Notes: generated by a model from the letters alone, not told the origin. A stretch of 64,000 bases of DNA from Gordionus sp. m RMFG-2023 (GCF_954871325.1 NC_088775.1:53545561-53609560); one strand, 5' to 3'. Shown: positions 12,013 to 23,612, numbered from the stretch's first letter. Made by a program: numbers and translations.

Positions 12013-12493
12013 ATTCGTTTTAGGTATACATAGAACATTACAAAATAAAATATATTTCGTCAAAAATAAAAACAAGTATAGCTTTTCTTTGGAATTAAAA
12101 AATAATTTTCATTTTAGAATAAAGAAGATAATTAGACATTACTAAATATTAAATAGCGAAAGATTATAAAATGCGACAGGTATATAAAATATAATTTTTT
12201 TTAAATAATATGGATTGGGAAACAAAAGATTTTAAATAATCCGGGCCGGGGCCCAAATTATTATATTTTAAATATGTCGCCTAATTTTATTTTATGTATG
12301 ATGTATTTAGTGGTTCAGTCGTCATATAACTATTATTGCTATAATCTAGAACAAATTAGGGTTAACCAAGTATACAAACATCGATCCGAATATTACAGCC
12401 GAAGAATCAAAAATTAGAAATACCATGATTTTTCATATTTTCACTTTATCTTAATAGTTATCTCTGCCAATGGAGAACTATAATCAGAAATTT

Positions 12494-14067
12494 CAGCTAC
12501 TGTTTACTTAGGGGAGCCAATCTTATTTTGAAATAAAACAAATAGTTAGGCATTCATGGGAATTTTTTACTAATACTAAATTTTGTTTACTTCGATCTTT
12601 CATCGATTCTCTATTGCTTGATAAGACTTTCTTTAGTATAGAGAATGAGGCCTCACAACACAAAAAGCCGCTGATACATGATGGCTGCTAAGTAGCATTT
12701 ATACAATTTCTTTAATTGCAAGATGATATTTTTTTCATACATAATATTTACGATATTTTCAAAATTATGTTTATTTAACATCTGCAGCTAATAATCCTTT
12801 TACTATTTTCATTTCATGATGTAACGTTTCCATGTTTAAGTTTAAGATAATCATTCCAATGCGGTCATTTTATCTGATACAAAAATCAGGGTTGGGGGGG
12901 GGGGGGCAATGTATTAAAACATGATTGAAGATTTAATCATCTTGTGTAAATCTATCTAAAAAACGATAGATACCAATAATTTTATAATAATTCTTTTTTA
13001 AAGAACTCCAATTAAGTCCTTTTCACAATCAAATTGCAATTTGGTATCGACTAAAAAACCTTGAATTGTAGGCGTTTTATTCTTGATGATTCTTGAGGGA
13101 TGAGATTAAATTTTGATAAGTTTCTCAGCCTTAATTCTTATCAAATCAAAAGAATTATCACTTCTTTTATTTTTTAATATATTAATTATGGAATCAATAT
13201 AATTATTAGCATCCACTATATTAGTAACTACTGACAGTTGATACTTATTTAGTGGATCTATTGTTATTAATATCATATAAATTAAAATGACCAATTTAAT
13301 GTAATTTATATTAACGAATTAAGTTAAAAACCAGAAGCTTCGACTGAATTATGAGTGAAACCTCTGAGTTAAAAGTTGTATTAAAAAGTAAAATAATACT
13401 TCACCAATAGCCTCAAAATATATAAGTTATATGAGATGTTTCTAAATGGCCCGTCCACCTTTGATCTAAAAGCCTCTTAAGAGTATGGCCTGTATATTTA
13501 CAGGATACGTAAAACGCCCAAATGCATAAGATAAATTAAAAAATTAGAGAGGATAATAATATTATTATATCCATTTTGAACCTCAAATACAACTTGTGGT
13601 TATAGTATCAATGTGTATATTTGTTTATTAATTTATTTTGAAGCAGAGTTTGTACTCCTCCATTTTGGCCAGACATGACGTTTGCACATTATATGCCTGG
13701 CTTATTTTCGATATTCGATCAATTCATTAAGTTGCTTTAAAATACAATAAGTAATGCTTTCAGCAGAAAGACATTGTAAATTAATAATTCCTATTAAATT
13801 TTCTTGGATTTCTCTACAAAAAATAAAACGAATAATTATGCTCAGGTTTTCACAATTTCTTGATTATATAAATTATATAAATACTATTTTTAAAAAAAAT
13901 TTGCTGTATTTTTATATAAATCTAATCGTTAATGGTGAATTAAAATTTTATAACAAAATAATTTTTTTTAATTTGGGAGCCAAAATTGTTTTCGAGGGGC
14001 CAGGTTTGGGGCCCAAAAATTTTGGTGGCACTGGCCCTCCTGGGGTCTCTCCGTGGCTACGGTCCTG
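12494..14067 (-). mobile_element. hAT element copy A
   Basis: The right end ...CCGTGGCTACGGTCCTG and a degenerate left end, CAGCTACTGTTTAC...GGGGAGCC, match the termini of copy B at 40397-44842. The interiors align throughout; for instance both contain GATGGCTGCT-AGTAGCATTT and the terminal G-rich block. The net lengths agree (about 1.57 kb here, about 1.61 kb for copy B minus its LTR insertion). Transposase pieces lie on the minus strand. No convincing target duplication was found. Confidence 0.7.
13106..13500 (-). pseudogene. hAT transposase remnant (ZMYM/DUF4371-like)
   Basis: The minus-strand frame at 13294-13106 contains ITIDPLNKYQLSVVTNIVDA, followed by YIDSIINILKNKRSDNSF. This resembles the DPLNK...L...VDA region of the hAT group related to ZMYM or DUF4371 proteins. 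Immediately upstream on the same strand (13500-13400) are degenerate pieces equivalent to the DxRWxxxxE block that is clearer in copy B at 44057-44299. Stops and frame changes are frequent, so it is inactive. Confidence 0.6.
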
Positions 14068-14427
14068 GGCCCCAGGCTATCATTTTTTTAGAATTTCGGG
14101 TAAGAAAATTTCTCAAATTAATGGTGATCATGGATCTTCTTTTAAAATGTTACAATGAGCTCAAATCGCTGTGTTCCATGGCAACTATCTTAGTTTCCTC
14201 GGATCTCAATAAGAGCCTCTTTCCCCCTCCCCCTCTTATATTTTTTTAAACATAGTTTTTATATTTCTCTTGTTTTAAATTGTTTGCACAATTTTTTTTA
14301 AATGTCATTTTAATATCGTTTAATATATTATGCTATTTTTTAATATATTTTTAAAATTTATAAATGCTAGATAATAAAGAAAAAATAAATAATTAAAGAT
14401 TATTATACAAGATTAAATTTCTTACAG

Positions 14428-15906
14428 AAAAACTCACCTCATCATAGCACACCAAAAGATCGTGATAACGTCGTCAAATCATCGCCAGCTCAAAAAATAT
14501 GCGAAGAATTAAGTACTAGGAAAAAATCATTTACCGTTATTAGTTCAAACAATGAATCATTTGAAAAAAGTTACAAGCAGGAAATTAATGATTTGGTCAA
14601 ATGTTTTCAGGTTAGATGGCCATTTAATTATAGAATATAACCATTTTAAAATATTTGGAAGCTTGATTTCTTATGCGAATTTGGGAAAAAGGATTGAAAA
14701 TCTTTCATGAATATTTTATTTGTTCATAATCTTGTTTTCATCTTTATAAATATAATATTTGAGAAGGATTTTTTCTTCTTTCGAACAATAATATCATACG
14801 TTATTGCAATTAATATGGAATTGTATTTGCATTTACAATTCTTGAAATTTTAAATTTTTTAAAAAAAATGAAGGAACTTGAAGCTGACTTGCACTCCTCC
14901 TATATCGAATCCCGGAGACAGTTTAAAGAACGTTATCGGGATTTAATGTTACGGATCAACAAATTCTGACCAAAATTCGAATAACTCACCCCCTATCAAA
15001 CATTTAAAAAATGATTTCCCCGCTAAAACTAGTGAATGGTATACAAGTGGATCAAACAAGGAGAAACTTAAGAGTAAAATGGAACAGTTAGGACAAATGG
15101 CCTTTATACATTATTATTTTGAGGAAGAAGCTTTCTCGAATAAACTTCCATTTGGTACGATTACGATCATATTAATATTAATATTTTATTTTGGAATTTA
15201 TGTATCAGCTAAAGAAATTTTGTTTTAATTGAAAGTTTAAAATATATAAATATATTAAATCAATGATTTAGTTTTATTTATTTACCTTTTAAGAAATGGA
15301 ACTCACACCTAAACATTATTGCTTCCAAGAAAGATCCATTGAAAATGGTATAGTCTTTTCAAGACCCAAGATTCAGATGAATAGGCAGCTGAATCCAGGT
15401 TCATTTTAAATGTTTGGTTAATTAAAAAAATATGTTTAGGTAAATTGGAATGAAGTTAAATATAATAGTTTAAAAATATAGATAACTCATTCTACAAAGT
15501 ATATCCGTCTTCAAAATGACCATTTATTTATATACTAAGAATGAGTGAAAATGGTATTTTTATATTTATTAAATTTAGTTTATTTTGACCATATATAGGA
15601 TATATAAAATAATTTTTGAAAAGTCTATTAATTCGATAGGTAATAGCTTTATCGTTGATTAAAAGGATTTGGGATTGGGAATAAAAAAAATTTTTAAACG
15701 TGTTAATATCAAAAATTAGTATACATTTTTTAAAAATAACAGGTCATGAAAACAATTTCAAGTCAAGGGTAAGGCTATCAAAGCTCGAGAATAATAATGA
15801 ACGGCTTAAAAAATTGAAAAATAGTTCTCAAAGTGTGCCTCCCCCACCTACAAGTGATTTAAATCAAATTTCGCTTTTCGCTAGCAATGGGCATCAAGTG
15901 AAATAA
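14428..15906 (+). CDS. Spliced host gene of unknown family, last five exons
   Basis: Five exons join in phase: 14428-14610, 14874-14947, 15033-15154, 15294-15398 and 15743-15906. They total 648 bases, or 215 codons plus a TAA stop. Splice sites are TTTCTTACAG|, CAG|GTTAGA, GAAG|, AAT|GTTACG, ACTAG|, TTTG|GTACGA, TTTTAAG|, CCAG|GTTCAT and AACAG|. Introns are 263, 85, 139 and 344 bp. The protein is charged and helical, for example SYIESRRQFKERYRDL and KLKSKMEQLGQMAF, then HYCFQERSIENGIVFSRPK, a KLENNNERLKKL helix, and a QSVPPPPTSD tail near the C-terminus. AATAAA overlaps the stop (15902-15907). No initiator ATG lies in the first exon, so the 5' end is missing upstream, perhaps beyond hAT copy A. 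The family is not recognised; a cytoskeletal or adaptor coiled-coil role would be a guess. The 85-bp second intron is the least certain. Confidence 0.7.
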
Positions 15907-15984
15907 AATTCTATGTTAACATTATTTTTTTGCTTTTTCCAGAGCCAAAATGGATGAAAATGGATAATATTTATAAGATATTTT

Positions 15985-16085
15985 GTAACCAGAACTGAAA
16001 CCCCTAGAACCCGGTAACCAGAACCTGGAACCTTAACGAAACAGAATCGGAACCTATTTTTAAATTTCCAGGAACCGGTTTTAAC
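15985..16085. repeat. Cluster of GGAACC/GGTAACC motifs
   Basis: Short motifs AGAACC, GGTAACCAGAACC, GGAACC and GGAACCGGTTTTAAC repeat within 100 bp just after the host gene. This resembles sub-terminal motifs of a non-autonomous DNA element, but no ends were delimited. Confidence 0.4.
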
Positions 16086-16117
16086 AAGTAATTTAATTAT
16101 ATATACATATATGTGTC

Positions 16118-16492
16118 GAATTCCATATCAAATCAACTGAATATTCAACTCAATCCCCTTCGACTTTTTTAAAAATTTATATGATGATAGCAGTATGTAT
16201 ATAACACACTAACTAAAGAATTAAAATTTTAATTTCCAACTGGGCTTACTTCCTGAGATATGGCCATTTCTAAAAAAAAATTTAAAATCCCCCACATTTA
16301 GTTTTAAATATCTTAACAAATAATTTAGCTAAAATAATGATTTAAATTTTATTTTACATTTATAATAGCCTTTTAATGTGATATAAAATTTAAGTTAGTA
16401 AAAATCAGCTTATTACAAAAACCGGAAATGCCCATAAAAAGAAAAATATAATTTTTTACTGCCTTATATTTGTATAAAATCCTAGATGGCTA
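16118..16492. mobile_element. Solo arm of the 7269-9523 long-TIR family
   Basis: It begins GAATTCCATATCAAATCAA exactly like the 7269 element, then continues with recognisable but diverged sequence through GAGATATGGCC and ACCGGAAATG to AAATCCTAGATGG. No second arm follows, so this is a single-ended remnant. Confidence 0.65.
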
Positions 16493-16914
16493 AAATCTGA
16501 TATTATTTATATTTAATATACGTAACTTTTTTTCAAACTTATGTCAAAATAAAAATAAAGCTTTAAATTTTGGCATAAATAAATTAGTGGATGGACAATG
16601 TGGCCTAACCTATCTCGCGATGTTATTTTACAAAGAAAATAATCCTGAAAATATTTAATTTTATATAGCTAATTATTTAATAAAAAATCAATGGTAAATT
16701 AATATTATAATAAATTATTTAATATCATTCATTAAATAATTTAATGAATTTGAATAAAATTTGATTTTCATTTTTTGTTCCGCAGAAATAAAAGCTTGAA
16801 ATATTTATGTTCAGGGAATTTGTTTTACTGTTAAAAATATATTTTCGAAATGCTTTTCCATGTTATATAATTAATCTCCGAGATATTATTTCTCGTAATT
16901 ATATAAATACATAG

Positions 16915-17120
16915 AAGTGCGCGTTCAACGTTCTTTGAAAAGAATCGAACGTATTCACTTTCAACGTTTAACTTCAGAAAAAGGAACGCATTCACGACGT
17001 TCACGTTTCAAAACCTTATGAATAAATATTTTTTTTAAATTTCATTTAATGTAATAAATATCTTATATTTTTTAACACAATATATTATCCATGTTTAAAA
17101 TATCAAATGAAATTTAATTA
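16915..17120. mobile_element. Diverged fragment of the 1924-4247 hAT family
   Basis: It has GTTCAACGTTC, GAACGTATTCAC and GGAACGCATTCACGACGTTCACG motifs, followed by AT-rich sequence that aligns with 2010-2095 (…TTATATTTTTTAACACAATATATT…). The terminal bases are eroded. Confidence 0.5.
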
Positions 17121-17343
17121 TTTATATAATATGTATAAATTAATAATACTTAAAATTGTATTCAATCAACAATAGAAATATAAAGCCCTTTATTTAAACT
17201 TAAAAATAATAATGAATAATTATAATGTCAAAGAATCACATTAAAAATAAATAAATTTCTAAAATTTGAACATTTAATGTTTTTATTAATAAGCTTATGA
17301 AATACAACAATCTAAAATAAATTATTAACAGGTTATTTATAGT

Positions 17344-17960
17344 TAGACCTGTGCGCCGACGAAACTATCGGCACAGGCAAGAGTTTCAAAAATCTAATCG
17401 CAGGCCGGCGGTGCGCCGATATTATCTGCCGTCAACATGCAACGTAAATCGGCGCACCATTATAAATTTTTTTAATTGCTAATTAATTTTTAAGAAAAAT
17501 AAAAATATATACTACACTACAGATATCTCAGCATATATTTTAATCATTATTGAAAACTCATTATAAATTCAAAATTTATTTTGTAATTTTATAATTATTA
17601 TGTATAAAAGTAATCTTATTTAATTTCCTGACATAATGATGATATCCTACAATTCAACGTCAACCCAGTATTAGAGAAAACTCTTTCAAAAAGTCTGCTA
17701 GTTGTCGGAACACAAAGAGTATGGAAAGATTAGGAAGTTCGATTCTCTTAGAAAAATCATTATTGTTCTAAATCACTTAAAGTGGAATCATAATTTGTAA
17801 TTGTTGTTTAAAGTTTAGTTGCTAATTTTGTCAAATAATTTGAATTTAATATTTCCTCTTGATTCTCAATCGTTATATTTACTGCCCTAATATCACCATA
17901 CTCTATACGTTTAAGATGTTTTATAGTAAATTTCGACACTGTGTAATTTTGTTCTATTAT
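17344..17960 (-). mobile_element. hAT fragment with GCGCCGA sub-terminal motifs
   Basis: The left end TAGACCTGTGCGCCGACG is followed by GC-rich motifs (GTGCGCCGAT, AATCGGCGCACC) up to 17465, in a very AT-rich setting. At 17715-17640 on the minus strand, LCVPTTSRLFERVFSNTG matches the hAT C-terminal PATS-x-x-x-ERVFS-x-AG motif and continues into NCRISSL. The partner end appears lost where the next element begins near 17970. Upstream transposase sequence at 17930-17750 is broken by stops. Confidence 0.65.
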
Positions 17961-17974
17961 ATATATCAAAGATC

Positions 17975-18095
17975 AAAGACATGAAGGCCCGGCCCGAGTA
18001 TCAGGACCGGGCCATATTTTAAATTTTTAAAATATACCCGGGCCGGGCCTGAAATTTTTTTTTAGATACCCGGATTGGGCCGGGCCGAATTTTTT
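17975..18095. mobile_element. GGCCCGGCCC-type hAT terminus
   Basis: The motifs GGCCCGGCCCGAG, GGACCGGGCC, CCCGGGCCGGGCC and GGGCCGGGCCG, spaced by A/T tracts, match the sub-terminal arrays of the 9533-11390 element. It is probably a truncated end of that family. Confidence 0.6.
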
Positions 18096-18584
18096 TTAAA
18101 AATTTATACAACATGAATTATTATATTCGTCAATTAGATATGGTTATAATGATTATATGATTTTATCATGGAGGGGGGGAGTTCCCCCATACCTGCCATT
18201 TTTTTGAACACTTAATTGCTTATATTTTTGGATTTGTTAAAATTGTTTTATATTTTCATATAACAAAATTTTAGGGTATTTTATTATATATTTTATATTC
18301 CTTTATTTAATCATGTATATATTTTTATTAATTAAAATATTTTCAAAATGTTGATATTTTATATAATACAGATTTTAATAAAAATTATAATGTATAAAGA
18401 CTCTATTTAAAAAAAAGGTAATTTTTTACAATTATATAAAATATGTGTAATTCTTATGCAAATAATGGTATTTAAAAAAATATGATGATATTATCTTATA
18501 AATAATCCTTTTTTTACAAAAAAAAATTGATTATATATTAAAACTAATAAAATTTTATTGCTATTTTTTGATTTGAATTTAAAA

Positions 18585-19350
18585 AGAGATATCTACTTTT
18601 CTCTGAGATTTTGCTAATTCATCTAGAATAAAATTTTTATCTAAAATAATCTCCTTATAAATATTCAATAGGGCTAATCCATTTAAACGTTTTTCACTGG
18701 TTATGTAAATAGGTTTTTAACCTTTTTAAAGTTTAAAAAGACCTTTCATTAGTGCAGGTACTAATTGACAAGGTAGCTAAAATAATTAATAATGTTTTGA
18801 TATTAGGCAGGGAATCTAAAATGAAATTACACATGGAAAGGGCCTGCAGAGCATTTTTTGGTCTCAAAGAATACCCTATTCTGTCAAGATTTTTATACCA
18901 AAATTCGACAACACAAAGTAACTTATCATATGAACCTACTAAATCATCAGCATAAAATTTTGAGATTTTTTTAATATCCTCTCGTGTTTCAAGTGTAATC
19001 AACAGTTTAGACTCGACCGGCAAAAGAAAATAAAAGCTTTTTAAAATATAATTATGACTAATAAATCTTTCTTTTAATTGAAATAAAAATGTATCAATAA
19101 GGGGAATAAAAATGTTTATTTTATAAAAATCCTCAATCGTAGATGCATCAATATTTAATCGATTGGATTGTCTAGAGACTACTCTAGGTTTAAAAATTTC
19201 AATTCCAAACATATTAGCAATCTCCTTTACTTTTTCATATATTTCATGAAATTTTTCATCCACATTCTCTCTGATATTTGTTAATATTTCAACAATATCC
19301 TTTGCTCTATTTATAATCTCCCTTAAATCCAAATCAATTTTTTGTAGCAT
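18585..19350 (-). pseudogene. hAT transposase, C-terminal half (DUF4371/ZMYM-like)
   Basis: The open frame 19350-18733 reads DLREIINRAKDIVEILTNIR, KFHEIYEKVKEIANMFGIE, FYKINIFIPLIDTFLFQLKE and ends LLIILATLSISTCTNERSF. A TAA then interrupts, and the same protein resumes in frame with TLKRLKTYL; further on, RLNGLALLNIYKEIILDKNF continues to a normal TAA near 18585. This is the usual C-terminus of the hAT group with the P(V/I)S(T)-ATNERSFS-x-LKRLKTYLR signature. At least one stop and one frame change make it inactive. A hAT-style end (GTGCCTACGCCACTG, 19834-19848) lies upstream and may be its own terminus. Confidence 0.85.
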
Positions 19351-19827
19351 TTTGCTAAAATCATATATATAATTAAATAAAAAATAAACACATTAAATTG
19401 AAATTAAAAACTGTGGCTTAATAATAGCCTGCAAAAGATTTTCGGCATCTGTTGAATCTTTTTCCTTGCTTGATATATAAAATTATAGTGCTGCAAAAAA
19501 GACAACATCATATAGTTCAATAAAGAGTTTCACCGACTCTTGTCTTTCGATGAATCTGGTCGGACAAAATCTTTTTAGTTTTTTTTTTGATTTTTTGAGT
19601 CAATATCATGATACATTTGAATAAATAACTCCCTTTTTTGGGTGGTGTGAAATAGCTGCAAACCAAAAATAAATATAAAAATAATCAAATGTGTATATCT
19701 ATTATTATTTATAATAAATTTAAAACATAAAAATCAAGCGTTTATTAAGAATTAATTAAATTAAAATTTAAAAAAAAATTTTTTTTAAATAAAATTTAAA
19801 AAAAATACATATTTTTTCCATTTTTCA

Positions 19828-19848
19828 TGAGCCGTGCCTACGCCACTG
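19828..19848 (-). mobile_element. Isolated hAT-type end
   Basis: On the minus strand this starts CAGTGGCGTAGGCACGGCTC, a textbook hAT terminus. A matching opposite end was not found; it may belong with the transposase at 18585-19350. Confidence 0.5.
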
Positions 19849-19955
19849 ACACTAGCTAACACTCATAGTATCTATTACATAATATAATTATAGTTTTCCT
19901 GCCATGGAATAAATACGCAAAGGATTAAATACATTATTATAGGTTCAATCAAAAA

Positions 19956-20135
19956 GTGTCAATCAAAAAAGGAAAATTCCCAAAAAGAAATGAACAAGTC
20001 CTGTTAAAAAAGGATAAGTGTTCAAGCAAAAAAGGAAAAAGTTCAATCAAGTGTCAATCGAAAAAGGAAAATTCCCAAAAGAAAAGGAAAAGTGTCAATC
20101 AAAAAAGGAAAATTCCCATTCAAAAAGGAAAATCG
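19956..20135. repeat. ~20-bp minisatellite (GTGTCAATCAAAAAAGGAAA)
   Basis: Imperfect tandem units of GTGTCAATCAAAAAAGGAAA and AATTCCCAAAAAG run for about 180 bp just outside the 20160 palindrome. The reverse complement of this unit forms the arrays at 55732-55910 and 56355-56735. The apparent 60-codon ORF here is simply the repeat read in frame. Confidence 0.75.
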
Positions 20136-20715
20136 TAATTTTTTAAAATATTTTTCTTAAATTTTTATTTATTCATTCCTTCTTATTTTTTTCTAACTTT
20201 TTGCGATTTATTTACTTTATTTGTATCTTCAATTTATTTTTCTTACTATATCTTTTCTCAATTTTTTTTCTTCTCATTTTTGATAATTCTTTTGTATTTT
20301 TAAAAATAATATATAAATTTAGGTCCATTTTTTCATATTTTTTACGTTTTTTTTTCATCATACATATGTCGTAAATTTTAAAAGGATCATAACTATCCGG
20401 GATCTTCACGGGATTTAAAGGGATTCCTTTAAAATTTCAATTTTTAAAGGATAAAGAACTATACGGCATTATCACGCTTGATTCATGATATAGAAGAATT
20501 TTATTATAAAAAGCGTTTTCCGCGCGTTTCGTTTCGTTTCGTTTTTTAATTTTATTTTTATTCATTAATTTTCAATGTTGTTTTTTTTGGCCTTATGAAA
20601 TAAGATATGTCTAATATAGGGTATCAATCGATAGCTAATCAAAAGAGGTCAATCTCTCACCCATAGTGGGTTTAGGTCTTGACGGGTAAGAAATATTTTT
20701 ATCAACACAAAATAT

Positions 20716-21175
20716 CGATATGGGTATCAAATAAAAGCTAATTTAATATGGTTTGACCGAAAGTCTTCATTCTTAGTCTGGATGGGTATGACTTGGTCTG
20801 GAGGGTAGGGGTGAAAGGGGGGGAGGGTGTAAAAAATAATATTGTTATGGGTATTAAATAAAAGCTAATTCTAATATCGTTTGACTGAAAGTCTTTATTC
20901 CTGGTCTGGGTGGGTATGACTAGGTCTGGGGGGTAGGGGTGGGGGGGTAAAAACAATTTTTTTTGATATGGGTATCAAATAAAAGCTAATTTTAATATCG
21001 TTTGACTGAAAGTCTTCATTCTTGGTCTGGATGGGTATGACTAGGGGGGTGGGGATGGGGGGGGGTGTAAAAATATTTTTTTTGATATGGGAAACAAATA
21101 AAAGCTAATTTTAATATGGTTTGACTGAAATTATTTTTTTTTTGTCGTGATGGGTATGACTGTCAGGTCCTCAAC
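20716..21175. repeat. G-rich ~120-bp minisatellite, left arm
   Basis: Four units start GATATGGGTATCAAATAAAAGC at about 20718, 20843, 20964 and 21083. Each carries GACTGAAAGTCTTCATTC, GGTCTGG-TGGGTATGACT and a run of 7 to 12 G residues. Confidence 0.85.
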
Positions 21176-21875
21176 ATATTAACAAAATGTCTAGTTGGAT
21201 AGGATTTACAGAAATAAAAGAGAATGAAGATAAAATAATTTTTTAAATCTTTTTTCGGTTCCAATTCTGCACTTGAAATATATAATTTGCAGTGTTCTAT
21301 ATTTATCGCGTTATTCCATAGCTATTTTTTTTAGTATCGATAGCTTTAGCGTGCTACATCATTTTAAAAGAGCTCCTTACTAAATAAATAGTAACGACTA
21401 TTATAATAATTTTATAATTAATTCCAAAATCATAATCTTTTTATTTAATCTGTACCATAATTATTTTCATTATCAATGTCTACTGCCGACATTTAAAAAT
21501 TATTTTTTTTAAAAAAAATATATTTACAATGCATATTTTTAAATGTAAATTAAATAAATAAAATAAAAAGAAATTTTTGCTATTTATTTATTAACGAGCT
21601 CTTTTTAAAAAATTGTAGCGCGCTAATGCTATCGATACTTAAAAAAATAGCTATGGAATAAAGCGCTAAATATAGAACACTGCAAATTATATATTTCAAG
21701 TTCAGGATTGGAACAGAAAAAAGATTTAAAAAATTGTTTTATCTTCATTCTCTTTTATTTCTGTAAATTCTATCCAACTAGACATTTTGTTAATATGTTG
21801 AGGGCCTGACAGTCATACCCATCAAGACAAAAAATAAATAATTTCAGTCAAACCATATTAAAATTAGCTATTTTT

Positions 21876-22140
21876 TGATACCCATATCAAGAAAAAAATT
21901 TACACCCCCCTCTACCCCCACCCCCCAGGTTATATCCATCCAGACCAAGAATGAAGACCTTCAGTCAAATGATATTGAAATTAGCTTTTATTTGATACCC
22001 ATATCAAAAAAAATTATTTTTTCACCCCCCCCCCCCCATCCCCACCCTTCTGGTCATACCCATCCAGACCAAGAATGAAGACTTTCAGTCAAACGATATT
22101 AAAATTAGCTTTTATTTGATACCCATATCAAAAAAAATTG
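21876..22140. repeat. G-rich ~120-bp minisatellite, right arm
   Basis: Complementary units of the same minisatellite, about three copies against four in the left arm, with C-runs where the left arm has G-runs. The copy-number difference shows the arms have evolved separately. Confidence 0.8.
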
Positions 22141-22424
22141 TTGTATAGTTCTTTATTATTTAAAAAATTGAAATTTTAAAGGGATCCCTTTAAATCCCAT
22201 TAAGATCCCGGATAGTTATGATCCCTTTAAAATTTACGACATATAATGGACCTAATTTTATAAATTATTTTGAAAAATACAAAAGAATTATCAAAAACGA
22301 GAAGAAAAAAAATTGAGAAAAGATATAGTAAGAAAAATAAATTGAGAAAAGATACAAATAAAGTAAAGAAATCGCAAAAAGTTAGAAATAAAATAAGAAG
22401 GAATGAATAAATAAAGGTTCCATG

Positions 22425-22660
22425 TCAATTCAGCGAAACCTTTATCGCGAATTTCGTTAATCGTGAATGAATTTTATAGCGAAACTTTTATCACGAATCC
22501 ACAGTAGCGAATACTTTTCCGCGAAGACAATATAGCGAAACAAATATTGCGAATTTTTTATAGCGAAACTCTTATCGCGAATTAATAATCTCGAAAATTT
22601 TATAGCGAAGTCAATATCGCGAAGACAATGTAGCGAAAACTATTTAGCGAAATATAATGA
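22425..22660. repeat. GCGAA/CGCGAAT short-motif array
   Basis: About 20 copies of (A/T)TAGCGAAA or ATCGCGAAT occur at roughly 11-14 base spacing, for example TTATAGCGAAAC, TTTATCGCGAAT and CAATATAGCGAAAC. The array sits between the two large palindromes. No protein or known element was recognised. Confidence 0.75.
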
Positions 22661-22937
22661 TGCCTATTATTATTTTTTTTATTTTTATTAAAATAATTTA
22701 TTTTATTTATATTTAATCTTAATATTTTATTTATCAACAAATAAACATATTATATGATATATATTTTTTATTTATATTATTTGATTATGAAATAAAAAAT
22801 GGATTACTTTTATTTGATATTTTTTTAATATATGCTACTGTTGTAATATTATTTTTGTTACAATTTATTAGTGATTTTACCGACCAAAATTTTAAACAAA
22901 AAGTATTTTTTGAAGTTCAAAAAGATTTTTGGGGTTT

Positions 22938-23000
22938 GACTAAACTGCAAATGCTAAGGTAAACTGCACATGCTAAGGTAAACTGCAAATGCTTAGGTAA
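22938..23000 (+). repeat. 19-bp tandem repeat, three units
   Basis: Three copies of TAAACTGCAAATGCTAAGG with minor changes lie at the outer tip of the left palindrome arm. The right arm (~29675-29695) has only one copy. Confidence 0.8.
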
Positions 23001-23612
23001 AAATTTTCATATATTATCTATTATTTGTAGTGAGATTTTTTCCTATGATATAAATAACTTATAAAAAATTAAATTCTAAGATATATTCAATAATAGAGAA
23101 ATATAGATTAATAGTTGAATTTTCTTTTATCTCATAATAAATCGTTTAAATCCTTTAATATAATTATATTAAAGATATTTATAATTAAATTTTAAATTTC
23201 AATAATATTAAATCCTCAAGTTGGCGTATATTATTATAAAATTTATTATAAAAATATATAATCATTTAAAAATGTTATATATCAGAATTTACTCATAAAA
23301 CATTAAAGGTTCATTTTATAAGCTGAATTATCATAATACGCATGGTGGAGGGCTATATATAATATTTAAAACAAAATCATGCCGGTAAAGTATATTGTTA
23401 ATATTATGATATAAAATATTATTTTGGGTCAAATGATATTCAATAATACCAAGTTACTATTTAAATAAAATAATTTAAATATTATTTATCTTGATTTATC
23501 TAAGTATTACAGTTAATGATTAATTTATATTTATATAATTAGAATCATATTTATATAAATATTTCACATGATGGCATTCATTCATTTACCTTTTTTTTAC
23601 CTCATTTTATTA

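Larger units (their letters stand above)
20160..22410. repeat. 2.25-kb palindrome with ~1.1-kb arms
   Basis: The arms can be read against each other from the outside (CTTCTTATTTTTTTCTAACT / its complement at ~22385) through AAAGGGATCCCTTTAAA-like boxes, a G-rich minisatellite, and the block GTCTAGTTGGATAGGATTT (21190) matched at ~21770, to an inner GATAGCTTTAGCG / CGCTAATGCTATCG pair (~21350 and ~21620). The arms differ at many single bases and in minisatellite copy number. Related partial copies are near 45600-46255, 50990-51420 and 55480-56735. Confidence 0.85.

Noticed and set aside
13754-14249. 134- and 87-codon plus-strand ORFs overlapping each other
   Set aside because: They run through the GC-rich terminus of hAT copy A. 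The apparent protein is the terminal repeat read in frame, on the strand opposite the transposase remnants.
19956-20138. 60-codon Lys/Ser-rich ORF
   Set aside because: It is a 20-bp minisatellite read in frame, not a gene.
20738-22078. Pro-rich ORFs in the G-run region
   Set aside because: They are repeat units of the palindrome minisatellite, with no independent support.
22425-22660. CRISPR-like array
   Set aside because: Motifs are short, irregular and without unique spacers, and the genome is animal.
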